DNA of 38,676 nt from Acidimicrobiia bacterium (GTDB lineage: Bacteria > Actinomycetota > Acidimicrobiia > IMCC26256 > PALSA-555): the NCBI GenBank assembly GCA_009694435.1, contig SHUY01000008.1, positions 1 through 38,676 on the forward strand, given 5' to 3'. A program made the translations under genes and the position numbers. Below the pieces are notes generated by a model. The model saw only the letters and a list, made by a program, of their open reading frames with translations. It was not told the DNA's origin and did no database searches. This document shows, in pieces, positions 1 to 7,634 of this stretch (its first letter is position 1; each line of letters starts with the position of its first letter).

Positions 1-420
1 GGTGCCATTGTCGGTTTATTGATTGCGCTCGCGGGCGTTGGGCTCAGCGCGATGACCGGTAATTCACTTTACGACGCTTTAGGGAGTGTCGGAATTGGGT
101 TACTGCTCGGCGTAATTGCGATAGTACTGGCCACGGAAATGAAGAGTTTACTTATTGGGGAATCGGCTACAGAACAAGAAGTCGCAGCCATTGATCTAGC
201 TATTACCCAAGACCTTGCGGTGCGAAAACTGATTTTTTTACGCACCCAACACCTTGGACCCGAAGAACTCTTAGTGGCGGCCAAAGTTGAGTTCAATTCT
301 GAATCTGTCGGTCAACTTATTGGTGCTATCAATACACTCGAAGCAAGCATTAGAAAAGCAGTGAAAAGCACCTGCGTAATTTTTATTGAGCCCGACGTGT
401 ACCGCCCCGAGCTTGACTAG
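1..420 (+). CDS. Cation diffusion facilitator (cation efflux) transporter, C-terminal part
   Basis: The reading frame is open from base 1, so the gene begins upstream of the window and only about 139 C-terminal residues are present. The visible part starts inside a hydrophobic segment (GAIVGLLIALAGVGLS), continues with TGNSLYDALGS and a second membrane helix, then EMKSLLIGESA and a soluble tail of about 85 residues. This order, with the xYDAxGS loop between the last two helices and the LLIGESA junction to a cytoplasmic domain, is typical of cation efflux (CDF/SLC30) proteins, which exchange divalent metals such as Zn2+ for protons. The soluble tail matches the usual CDF C-terminal domain in position and size. 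The listed ORF start at 19 is an internal TTG. Metal specificity cannot be read because the metal-site helices lie outside the window. It converges on the next gene with a 20-base gap. Confidence 0.85.
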   Translation, partial: GAIVGLLIALAGVGLSAMTGNSLYDALGSVGIGLLLGVIAIVLATEMKSLLIGESATEQEVAAIDLAITQDLAVRKLIFLRTQHLGPEELLVAAKVEFNSESVGQLIGAINTLEASIRKAVKSTCVIFIEPDVYRPELD

Positions 421-440
421 AGCGCTACTTGAATAACAAC

Positions 441-959
441 TCAGTCAAGACGGCGTAAATCAGATCTGAACCTACGGCCGTTCTCTACGTAAGACGCGGC
501 TATCAATTCAATTACCCCTTTAGTGACTGAGTCCATTCGTAATTTGGCCGGAACACCCAGCGCCATTGCCCCACTAGGAACTTCCATGCCGTTAGGGACA
601 ACCGCTCCCGCACCCACTATTGCTCCCGTACGCACTATCGCTCGGTGAAGGACTATAGACCCGTTGCCTACTAGAGCCAGATCTTCAACGGTGCAACTTT
701 CAAGGTGGGCTAAATGACCAACTACACAATTATCGCCAATAATTGTCGGCTGGACTTCGGTGCAGTGAACTACCGTCCCGTCTTGAATTGAGGTGCGCGC
801 GCCAATAATAATTTTCCCGACATCGCCACGCAGTACCGCTTGAGGCCAAATACTTGAATCGGATCCAATCTCAACGTTGCCGATAACGGTGGCGTCGGGA
901 TGAATAAAAGCGTCGGGATGAATTTTTGGTTCGTATGAACCGAGAGCATAAACCGCCAT
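441..959 (-). CDS. Gamma-carbonic anhydrase-like hexapeptide-repeat protein
   Basis: 172 residues, the usual size of the gamma-carbonic anhydrase/PaaY/YrdA family, which folds as a left-handed beta-helix trimer. Hexapeptide repeats run through residues about 20-145, and the family signatures WPQAVLRGD (38-46), SIQDGTVVH (58-65) and VGHLAHLESC (80-89) are present. In true gamma-CAs three histidines bind the metal: one in the VVH strand and two spaced five apart in GHxxxxH. Here His65 and His82 are present, but the third position (87) is Glu, with a histidine at 85 instead. Catalytic activity is therefore uncertain, and it may be a carnitine/acyl-CoA-associated PaaY-like protein or a structural relative. 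It is the last gene of the minus-strand run, 26 bases after the SDR gene. Confidence 0.85.
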   Translation of the reverse strand: MAVYALGSYEPKIHPDAFIHPDATVIGNVEIGSDSSIWPQAVLRGDVGKIIIGARTSIQDGTVVHCTEVQPTIIGDNCVVGHLAHLESCTVEDLALVGNGSIVLHRAIVRTGAIVGAGAVVPNGMEVPSGAMALGVPAKLRMDSVTKGVIELIAASYVENGRRFRSDLRRLD

Positions 960-985
960 GTTGCGAATCCTAATCGCAGCACTAA

Positions 986-1750
986 CTACATAATTACGGC
1001 ACCACCATCAACCGCGAGAGCGTGGCCGACCATAAATGATGCCGCGTCCGAAAGTAGCCACACCATGGCTTCGGCTATTTCGTTTGGCTCGGCCAGTCGA
1101 CCAATCGGAGCCGAGTTGGCCATGGCGGCTTCGATCGCCGGATTGCCACCCATCCATCCTTCGAGCATTGGGGTGCGGGTGCTCCCGGGACAGACGGCGT
1201 TGACGCGCACGCCGGATTTTATGTATTCGAGAGCCGCAGCTTTAGTGAGTCCGAGCACCGCGTGTTTAGTCGACACGTAAGCCGGCAGGCCGGCAAACCC
1301 CATGAGCCCAGCCCCCGAAGATGTGTTAACGATCGCCCCCTTACCTTGCGCCACCATTGGAGGAATTTGATACTTAAGCCCCAAAAAAACTGAGTTGAGA
1401 TTTAGCGCGACCACCTTGTTCCACTCTTCCAAGGTGTAATCCGCGGTGGGTTTGGTGGGTCCCGTAGTGCCGGCGTTATTGATGGCTAGATCAAGACTGC
1501 CCCACTGCGAAATGGCCCTTGCTACTGCGGCCGCGACGTCGGCTTCGATAGTCACGTCAGTATGGATAAACAACGCTTCGCCGCCCGCAGTTTGGCAGAG
1601 AGCGACCGTTGCTTGACCACCAGCATCGTCGATATCGGCGATAAGGACTCGAGCTCCTCGCTGAGCCAACAGCACCGCGGCAGATTGCCCCAGCCCTGAG
1701 CCCGCGCCGGTAACCATAGCGACCTGACCAGAAAAATCTTTCTCACTCAC
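986..1750 (-). CDS. SDR family NAD(P)-dependent oxidoreductase
   Basis: 254 residues, a classical short-chain dehydrogenase/reductase. It has the cofactor motif TGAGSGLG near residues 15-22, the NNAG motif near 90, a catalytic serine in NTSSG, and YVSTK supplying Tyr and Lys. The acidic residue in IADIDD after the second strand suggests NAD(H) rather than NADP(H). It ends with a typical VDGGAVIM tail. The start is GTG at 1750, supported by an upstream GGGAG about seven bases away. A nearby ATG is out of frame and soon stops. It follows the GT-C gene by 21 bases on the same strand, so it is probably cotranscribed with it. The substrate is unknown. Fatty-acyl, hydroxy-acid or sugar-related alcohols are all possible. 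Confidence 0.9.
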   Translation of the reverse strand: MSEKDFSGQVAMVTGAGSGLGQSAAVLLAQRGARVLIADIDDAGGQATVALCQTAGGEALFIHTDVTIEADVAAAVARAISQWGSLDLAINNAGTTGPTKPTADYTLEEWNKVVALNLNSVFLGLKYQIPPMVAQGKGAIVNTSSGAGLMGFAGLPAYVSTKHAVLGLTKAAALEYIKSGVRVNAVCPGSTRTPMLEGWMGGNPAIEAAMANSAPIGRLAEPNEIAEAMVWLLSDAASFMVGHALAVDGGAVIM

Positions 1751-1771
1751 ACTTCATCTCCCGTTTATTTA

Positions 1772-3001
1772 TCAGGACAAATACCAACCCCGACCAAAGC
1801 CGAATGCTCCCGCGCCCAAAAATACCGCTCCAGCTATCAAAACGATAACCCCAAGTCGGCGGCGAGACGAAAGTTCAATTCCTACTAAAGCGAATACCGG
1901 AAAAGCAGCAAGAGCGTAACGACCCATGCTTTGGAAATCCTTTGTTCCTAAAGCAGCCAACAAAAGTACGCCGGCGCTGTAGGCGGCATAACCCGGCCCG
2001 AGTTTTTTGGCCACTAACGGCAATAAAGACAGAAGGACCAGAATAAGAAACGCTTGAATAAGTCGCCCAACCCAGTAGTCCGGTGGTGCGCCATGAAAGA
2101 TTTGGCTAAACAATTCGACCTTGAGCCAAGTTCGAGGACCCTGTTTTTGCACCCAAGCTTCTTGCACGGTGACATAGGCAAAGCCGTCACCAAAACGATC
2201 GTCAAGAAATAGAGACCAACCGATGGGCCCAAGTAAGGCGATCAACAAAACCGAGTCGCGTGCTCGTAGAACTCGCAGTGAAATTGCTGCCGGTATTCCG
2301 ATTCTCGCTAGCCCACCCGAACCGGATTCGCGCGCGGGCATTCCGCCGCGCCGATCAATGAGTACTAAAACTAGACTGATAAAAACCACGATGCCGATTG
2401 AGCGAGTAGCTCCCGCCAATGCTCCAAATACAGAGGCGAGAACTAGTTGATTGCGTTCTAGAAGCAAAAAAGTGCAGACGACTAAGGCGAGGAATAATCC
2501 GTCGCCGTAGCCGGCACCAAGAAGATAAAAACCGTAGGGGTATAAAAGCAAACTAGCCACAGCCCAAGTAGCAATTCGTCGATCAAGGCGACCCGAACAC
2601 CACGCAGCAAAAGCTACGATTGCCGAAAATCCCGAAATCCAACTTACGATTATTAACGAGAGTGGCACGTCATTGATTACCCCATTTACCCCGCGTGCTA
2701 ATAACGGATAAACCGGGAAAAAAGCCACATTGGACTGCTGGCCAGGTACATAGGAATAGCCGTCGCGGGCTATTCCTATGTACCAACCACAATCGAAACG
2801 GCACCAACCACCCACTACGCCGAGATCATCAACAATGCTGCCCAACCCCCGGCCGTAAACATTGCGCACACCCGGCATGGAATTAGCTACCGCCACTAGC
2901 ACGGTGGCTATTACCGCAACGACCAGATAGCCAAGAGCGGCTCGCACTATTACTGTGCGATCGATAGGGCGAAGACGCTCCATCACCATTGGCCTATTCA
3001 T
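1772..3001 (-). CDS. PIG-V-like membrane glycosyltransferase (GT-C fold)
   Basis: 409 residues, strongly hydrophobic, with about ten membrane segments. Near the N terminus it carries RFDCGWYIGIARDGYS (68-83), followed by VAFFPVYPL (92-100). This is the pattern of PIG-V/GPI-mannosyltransferase-II-like proteins (RWDxxWYxxIAxxGY, then xFFPLYP), where acidic loop residues bind a polyprenyl-phosphate sugar donor. Such enzymes transfer a sugar from a lipid carrier to an acceptor on the outer face of the membrane. Its ATG overlaps the stop of the upstream deacetylase (ATGA), so translation of the two is coupled. With the GT2 and deacetylase genes it forms a plausible make, modify and transfer set for a lipid-linked sugar. 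The sugar and acceptor are not known. Confidence 0.8.
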   Translation of the reverse strand: MNRPMVMERLRPIDRTVIVRAALGYLVVAVIATVLVAVANSMPGVRNVYGRGLGSIVDDLGVVGGWCRFDCGWYIGIARDGYSYVPGQQSNVAFFPVYPLLARGVNGVINDVPLSLIIVSWISGFSAIVAFAAWCSGRLDRRIATWAVASLLLYPYGFYLLGAGYGDGLFLALVVCTFLLLERNQLVLASVFGALAGATRSIGIVVFISLVLVLIDRRGGMPARESGSGGLARIGIPAAISLRVLRARDSVLLIALLGPIGWSLFLDDRFGDGFAYVTVQEAWVQKQGPRTWLKVELFSQIFHGAPPDYWVGRLIQAFLILVLLSLLPLVAKKLGPGYAAYSAGVLLLAALGTKDFQSMGRYALAAFPVFALVGIELSSRRRLGVIVLIAGAVFLGAGAFGFGRGWYLS

Positions 3002-3855
3002 GATTCACTTCTAGTATTGGTACTTAGGTCTCGATAATTGCCGAGAGTAAATCCGTTACTCGCAATCTGTTGGCGAATAGCAGGATCAATGAGCGCGGAA
3101 GTCTCCTCCGCCCAGAGAAATCCCCAGGAATAGTCGCCTAAATCGGCGTCCGCGGCTTCACCCGGGTGACAAATGATGTCGGCCCGCAACGCGTTCGACT
3201 CGCCCAGGTTCTGTAAAACATTCCTCAGCCGATCTATAGCCAGTGCCCCCGCCTCATCAAAGCCCGCGGAGGTGTCGGTGGTAGCTAATCCCGCCCGGAC
3301 GACTAAGCGACGCAAGTAAGCAGAGAGCGTGGCGACACCCCGCGCCAGCGGAGTAAAACTTCGAGTGCGAGGAATGCGCACAAAAGGAATGTTTTCTTCT
3401 TTAGCTAATCCGACTACTACTCGACCGATTGTGGGCCAAAGATGGACGTTCTGATGAGTATCAAGATGAGTTAGTGACACGCCCGAAGATCGCAGTACCG
3501 AGATTTGGGCAGAAAACTCTCGCTGCAAGTCGTCGGTGTTAATACGTCCAAGGGCACATCGGCGCGCCACTGTTGGCCAAGAAAGAGCAAACTTTCCGTT
3601 TCGATCCACTAGCGACGGAACTTCGGTGGGACTTAACACCGGAGAGCCGCCTCCCACTATCGCAAGGTGCGCCCCGATTCCTACGTTGATGCCCCGCAAA
3701 GATTCAATACCCTTAGCCCAGACGTCCCCGTTGGGTAAAACCGAAACACTGGTGACAACTCCTTCGCTCGCGGCTCTGATTATGGCTCTATTGATACCGG
3801 AAGTTAAGCCAAAATCGTCGGCGTTGACTATTAAGAGACGATCAGCGGATGGCAT
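2998..3855 (-). CDS. YdjC/ChbG/HpnK-family carbohydrate deacetylase
   Basis: 285 residues, full length for the YdjC family. It has NADDFG at 11-16, giving the acidic metal and catalytic residues, GAHL around 61-64, and THLDTHQNVH at 129-138 with metal-binding histidines. A late DIICHPGE motif is also typical. Members remove N-acetyl groups from GlcNAc or GalNAc in chitooligosaccharides (ChbG), hopanoid glycosides (HpnK) or undecaprenyl-phosphate-GalNAc (NaxD of Francisella). The gene overlaps the GT2 stop by one base (TAATG) and the downstream GT-C start by four, a tight three-gene unit. The context favours an N-acetyl aminosugar on a polyprenyl phosphate or membrane lipid as substrate. That assignment is inference. 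Confidence 0.88.
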   Translation of the reverse strand: MPSADRLLIVNADDFGLTSGINRAIIRAASEGVVTSVSVLPNGDVWAKGIESLRGINVGIGAHLAIVGGGSPVLSPTEVPSLVDRNGKFALSWPTVARRCALGRINTDDLQREFSAQISVLRSSGVSLTHLDTHQNVHLWPTIGRVVVGLAKEENIPFVRIPRTRSFTPLARGVATLSAYLRRLVVRAGLATTDTSAGFDEAGALAIDRLRNVLQNLGESNALRADIICHPGEAADADLGDYSWGFLWAEETSALIDPAIRQQIASNGFTLGNYRDLSTNTRSES

Positions 3856-4640
3856 TACTTAGCGGGTAAATCAGGCTTGAGTCTTCGAATTGCTCGAAAC
3901 TGACTAAAGATTTCACCGAGCATGCGCCGGATAGTTTTTAGCGATGACAACGTCGAGAGACCTACAGTGCGAGGAAAGAAATCTAAACCAACTTGGATTA
4001 TCTTAAAACCTCGGCGTTCGGCTTTAGCGAGAATCTCAGCGTCGATAAACGATCCTTCACTTTTAATATCTATAGACTTGAGCACTTGTTGGTTGATTAA
4101 TTTGCAAGCAAAGTTTACGTCGCGGACTCGAATTCCGAGCATGACTCGAACTAGCCCGTTGTAAATTGACGAATAAATCATGCGCCTAAATCCTTCGGCT
4201 CGACGTTCAAATCGATAAGCCGAAACCACTCCCGCTTCATAAACTTGTGCGAGGCGGATTAATCGCTCAGTTTCTTTTAGATCAAAAGGTAAATCCGCGT
4301 CGGTATAAAGCACTCGGTCCCCTGTGGCCGCAGATAAGCCGGAACGCACAGCCCCACCGAGGCCAGTATTTGTTTTGTGGCGGACTATTTTCACTCGTTG
4401 GTCGCGGGCAGCTAATGAGTCGCAGAGGGTGGGAGTTGAATCGGTAGATGCATCATCGACAATCACCAACTGTCCACTGGTAATCAGCGAAGCATCTTCT
4501 AGGTCAGAAAGTTCAGCCAACATCGCGACAACGCACGGAGAAAAACTCTCTTCCTCATTCCACATCGGAACAACGATACTGAGAGAACCTACTGCTCCTA
4601 AAGGGTTAGGCGAAGGTCTTGCCGCACTGGGATCATCCAT
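3855..4640 (-). CDS. GT2-family glycosyltransferase (polyprenyl-phosphate sugar synthase-like)
   Basis: 261 residues with a GT-A fold of family 2. It shows VVPMWNEEE at 23-31, the nucleotide-binding DDASTD at 62-67, TNTGLGGAVRSG around 90-101 and the metal-binding DAD at 114-116. The closest recognised group is the DPM1/dolichyl- or polyprenyl-phosphate mannose synthase type, which transfers a nucleotide-activated sugar to a polyprenyl phosphate at the cytoplasmic face. No C-terminal membrane helices are visible, so it resembles the soluble DPM1 form. The ATG start lies 39 bases after the acyl-ACP thioesterase stop. It is translationally coupled to the deacetylase downstream. The sugar could be an N-acetylhexosamine, given the deacetylase, or mannose, given the PIG-V-like partner. 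Confidence 0.87.
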   Translation of the reverse strand: MDDPSAARPSPNPLGAVGSLSIVVPMWNEEESFSPCVVAMLAELSDLEDASLITSGQLVIVDDASTDSTPTLCDSLAARDQRVKIVRHKTNTGLGGAVRSGLSAATGDRVLYTDADLPFDLKETERLIRLAQVYEAGVVSAYRFERRAEGFRRMIYSSIYNGLVRVMLGIRVRDVNFACKLINQQVLKSIDIKSEGSFIDAEILAKAERRGFKIIQVGLDFFPRTVGLSTLSSLKTIRRMLGEIFSQFRAIRRLKPDLPAK

Positions 4641-4679
4641 TTCGTTCCACGCTACCGTTCGAGGCTTCGCTAGGTAGGG

Positions 4680-5414
4680 CTACTGAGTTAAGACCAGACG
4701 CGCGCTAACAAAGGTCTCGTTCGCCCCCAATATCCACACCATCAGACAATCATCTTGACGGCTACTGACCACTTTGAGTTCGCTTCCGGGGGCTACCGGG
4801 GTGCGATATTCCAGCAACGCGCTAACAATCGTCGCTTGGGGCTCGACATGGAGAACCTCTTGTTCAATGACGACCCACGCCACGGCATTGTTCATATGAC
4901 CAAGCACATCAAAGTCGCTGGATCGAGTGACAAATAGCTTTTCTGGAGCATTAGCTGGTGGAGAAGGAAGCCGCAGACGACCGCTTACTTTTCGATCACG
5001 TGCGGTATCACCATAAATGGGTAGGAACTGTTTTTCTAATTCGGCGGGCCGACCCGATGAATCTACGAAAACCCAGAGACCCACTGCTTCAATAAGCAAT
5101 CGGCCGGCAGTTTTTAGTGTGGTTCTTCGTTCGGCCCACCGAGGCCCCGAGCCGGAACAAAACGTTGCTAAGTCAACATCGACCGCAAACTCGGGACGCG
5201 CTTTTATCTCGACTAGTAAGCGTCGCAATACCCATGCGCCCGCGAGACCCGCTTCATTGACATCGTCGGCGGCCACATCTTGCAGATAGCGGGCCAAGGC
5301 ATCGAGGCGTAATTGACCATTAGTAGAAACATCTCCTAGCCGCACTCGTCGCGATCGCTCTACGAGTCGGCCGTCCGGCGGAAATTCCGCTAGAGGCCAC
5401 AAATAGTTTTTCAC
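4680..5414 (-). CDS. Acyl-ACP thioesterase (FatA/FatB-like, double hotdog)
   Basis: 244 residues, the size of bacterial acyl-ACP thioesterases. The N-terminal hotdog holds VRLGDVSTNGQLRL and LQDVAADD (about 24-52), then WVLRRLLVEI (61-70), which is a family signature. The second hotdog has SSDFDVLGHMNNAVAW (165-180), containing the Asp and Asn of the catalytic region. The family hydrolyses acyl-ACP to free fatty acid, ending or diverting chain elongation. The start is GTG at 5414. It is the first gene of the minus-strand run and is divergent from the MmpL-like exporter with 50 bases between starts. Both could serve lipid export or envelope lipid synthesis, but that link rests only on position. 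Confidence 0.85.
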   Translation of the reverse strand: MKNYLWPLAEFPPDGRLVERSRRVRLGDVSTNGQLRLDALARYLQDVAADDVNEAGLAGAWVLRRLLVEIKARPEFAVDVDLATFCSGSGPRWAERRTTLKTAGRLLIEAVGLWVFVDSSGRPAELEKQFLPIYGDTARDRKVSGRLRLPSPPANAPEKLFVTRSSDFDVLGHMNNAVAWVVIEQEVLHVEPQATIVSALLEYRTPVAPGSELKVVSSRQDDCLMVWILGANETFVSARLVLTQ

Positions 5415-5464
5415 TTACTCATAATCGCACACTCAACCGACTCGGTGGGATAAGGTCGCAACTT

Positions 5465-7597
5465 GTGCTGCTAGATCGCTTGGGTCGGCAATCGGCTCGT
5501 CACCATCGCTTAGTAATAGCTCTATGGATCTTGGCGGTCGTTTTGGTGAGTGTTGGTAAAGGTGTTATAGGTGGATCGTTTGTCGACAACTTCACCGTTC
5601 CGGGCACCGAATCTCAAACTGCGATTGATCTACTCACTGAGCGATTTTCTGCTCAATCAGGAATCGGCGCATCAGTAGTAATAGTTTCTCCGACCGGTTC
5701 AGTAAGCGATCCGGCCGCGGCAACAGCCATTGCCCAAACGCAAGCCAAGATTGGAAGTCTGGCGCTCGTATCGGGAGTGGAGGTGTTGCCATCGCCCACC
5801 ACACCGAATATTGAATTACTAAATGTCCAATATTCGGGAACCTTTGATCAAATCGGAAAGTCTGGATACGCCGACTTGGTGGCGGCTACCGCTCCGGCAA
5901 CGGCTGCTGGGCTCGACGTTAATTTTGGTGGGCAACTCACCGACTACGCCGTGGCACCGCCAAACTCACCCGCCGACTTCATCGGTTTACTACTTTCAGT
6001 CGTTATTCTCATTTTCGCCTTTGGCGCCATCGTCGCTGCGGGCTTACCGCTTATAACTGCCCTTTTCGGTCTAGCGGTTGGTGTTACTTCTATTTCAATC
6101 ATTGCCGCCTTAACTGATGTCGGCACAGTTGCACCCCTACTCGCCATCATGATTGGACTAGGGGTGGGAATCGATTACTCGCTTTTCATCGTCACTCGGC
6201 ATCGAGAAAATCGTGCCGCAGGAATGGAAATTGAAGATTCAATAGCCCGTGCGACCGGAACTGCGGGCCAGGCGGTTCTTTTTGCCGGGATAACCGTCGT
6301 AATCGCTATCACTGGTTTAGTTATAGCTGGAATCCCTTATGTTTCCAATCTGGGTTTCATGACCGCACTAGTGGTTTTTGTCATGATGATTGCGGCGCTC
6401 ACCCTGATCCCCGCCTTGCTCGGTGCGTTCGGCGATCGCATCAACAACGGCAGTGTGGCTCGGATATTCCATCGCAAAGAAAAGGTAGCCACTAATGATG
6501 GCAAACCTAACTTTTGGGAACGATGGGCGACGCACGTATCTCGTCACCCCTGGTTTTACGCCGTAGCGACTTTGATAATTCTTATAACTCTCGCCGTACC
6601 GTTCACTTCAATTCGCTACGGACAACCTGATGACGGTAGTGATCCAGTAGGAACTACTCAACGAATCGCCTACGACACGATTGCCAAGGGATTCGGCGCC
6701 GGGGTTAATGGACCATTGGTTATTGCCGTTACTTACCCAGCCGGTGGATCAATTCCACCGAATTTAGTTAGTTCAATTCAAAACACCCCGGGGGTAGTAA
6801 CTGTCGTTCCCCCTAGTTCACCGACGACTATCAATGCTGCCGACAACACTGCAGTGATAACGGTAATCCCTAGTACCTCTCCAGATGCGGCAGCAACCAC
6901 TGCGTTGATTAACAAGTTGAGAAGCTCAACAATACCCGAAGCGATTAAAGGTACCCAGGCACAGGCTTACGTAGGTGGAGAGACCGCGACTTTTATCGAC
7001 CTTGGCGATCGCGTTAAAGATCGACTGCCATTTTTCATTCTTGCGGTTGTGCTTTTGAGTTTTATTCTCCTAATGATGGTTTTCCATTCAGTCGTCATAC
7101 CCGCAACTGCTGCTGCCATGAACTTGTTATCGGTGGGGGCGGCTTATGGAGTAACCGTGGCAGTTTTCCAGTGGGGATGGGGCATAGAGCTGATCGGACT
7201 AGATGCCACTATCCCAATTGTTTCGTTTATACCGATGATGATGTTTGCCGTTCTCTTTGGTCTATCAATGGACTACCAAGTATTTTTACTTACCCGCATA
7301 CGAGAAGAATACGATGAGAAAAAAGATACGCGAGCCGCGGTGGTGGCCGGAGTGTCCAAGACCGCTCGGGTAATCACTTCAGCTGCACTTATCATGATTA
7401 CTGTGTTTGGAGCGTTCGTGTTTAATCCAACACCGCTAATCAAAATGTTTGGATTAGGGCTGGCGGTGGCGGTGGCCGTTGACGCGACTTTGGTACGGAT
7501 GATTTTAGTTCCATCGCTAATGGAGATATTCGGAAAAGCCAACTGGTGGTTCCCAAAATGGCTTAACCGTATGTTGCCGAAAATAAATATCGAATAG
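5465..7597 (+). CDS. MMPL-family RND transporter
   Basis: 710 residues with the two-fold RND/MMPL layout. There is one N-terminal helix, a periplasmic loop (about 40-165), five helices, a second helix near 365-385, a second loop, then five more helices. The proton-relay motifs are present in both halves: GLGVGIDYSLFIVTRHRE in the first and FGLSMDYQVFLLTRIREEY in the second, each with the Asp-Tyr pair. Actinobacterial members export lipids, siderophores or drugs. The GTG start is preceded by AAGG about ten bases away. The gene is monocistronic as far as can be seen, since the next gene converges 37 bases later. Substrate unknown. Confidence 0.92.
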   Translation: MLLDRLGRQSARHHRLVIALWILAVVLVSVGKGVIGGSFVDNFTVPGTESQTAIDLLTERFSAQSGIGASVVIVSPTGSVSDPAAATAIAQTQAKIGSLALVSGVEVLPSPTTPNIELLNVQYSGTFDQIGKSGYADLVAATAPATAAGLDVNFGGQLTDYAVAPPNSPADFIGLLLSVVILIFAFGAIVAAGLPLITALFGLAVGVTSISIIAALTDVGTVAPLLAIMIGLGVGIDYSLFIVTRHRENRAAGMEIEDSIARATGTAGQAVLFAGITVVIAITGLVIAGIPYVSNLGFMTALVVFVMMIAALTLIPALLGAFGDRINNGSVARIFHRKEKVATNDGKPNFWERWATHVSRHPWFYAVATLIILITLAVPFTSIRYGQPDDGSDPVGTTQRIAYDTIAKGFGAGVNGPLVIAVTYPAGGSIPPNLVSSIQNTPGVVTVVPPSSPTTINAADNTAVITVIPSTSPDAAATTALINKLRSSTIPEAIKGTQAQAYVGGETATFIDLGDRVKDRLPFFILAVVLLSFILLMMVFHSVVIPATAAAMNLLSVGAAYGVTVAVFQWGWGIELIGLDATIPIVSFIPMMMFAVLFGLSMDYQVFLLTRIREEYDEKKDTRAAVVAGVSKTARVITSAALIMITVFGAFVFNPTPLIKMFGLGLAVAVAVDATLVRMILVPSLMEIFGKANWWFPKWLNRMLPKINIE

Positions 7598-7634
7598 ATA
7601 AGGCGCCCACGAAACAAGCACTTGCCAACTTGAA

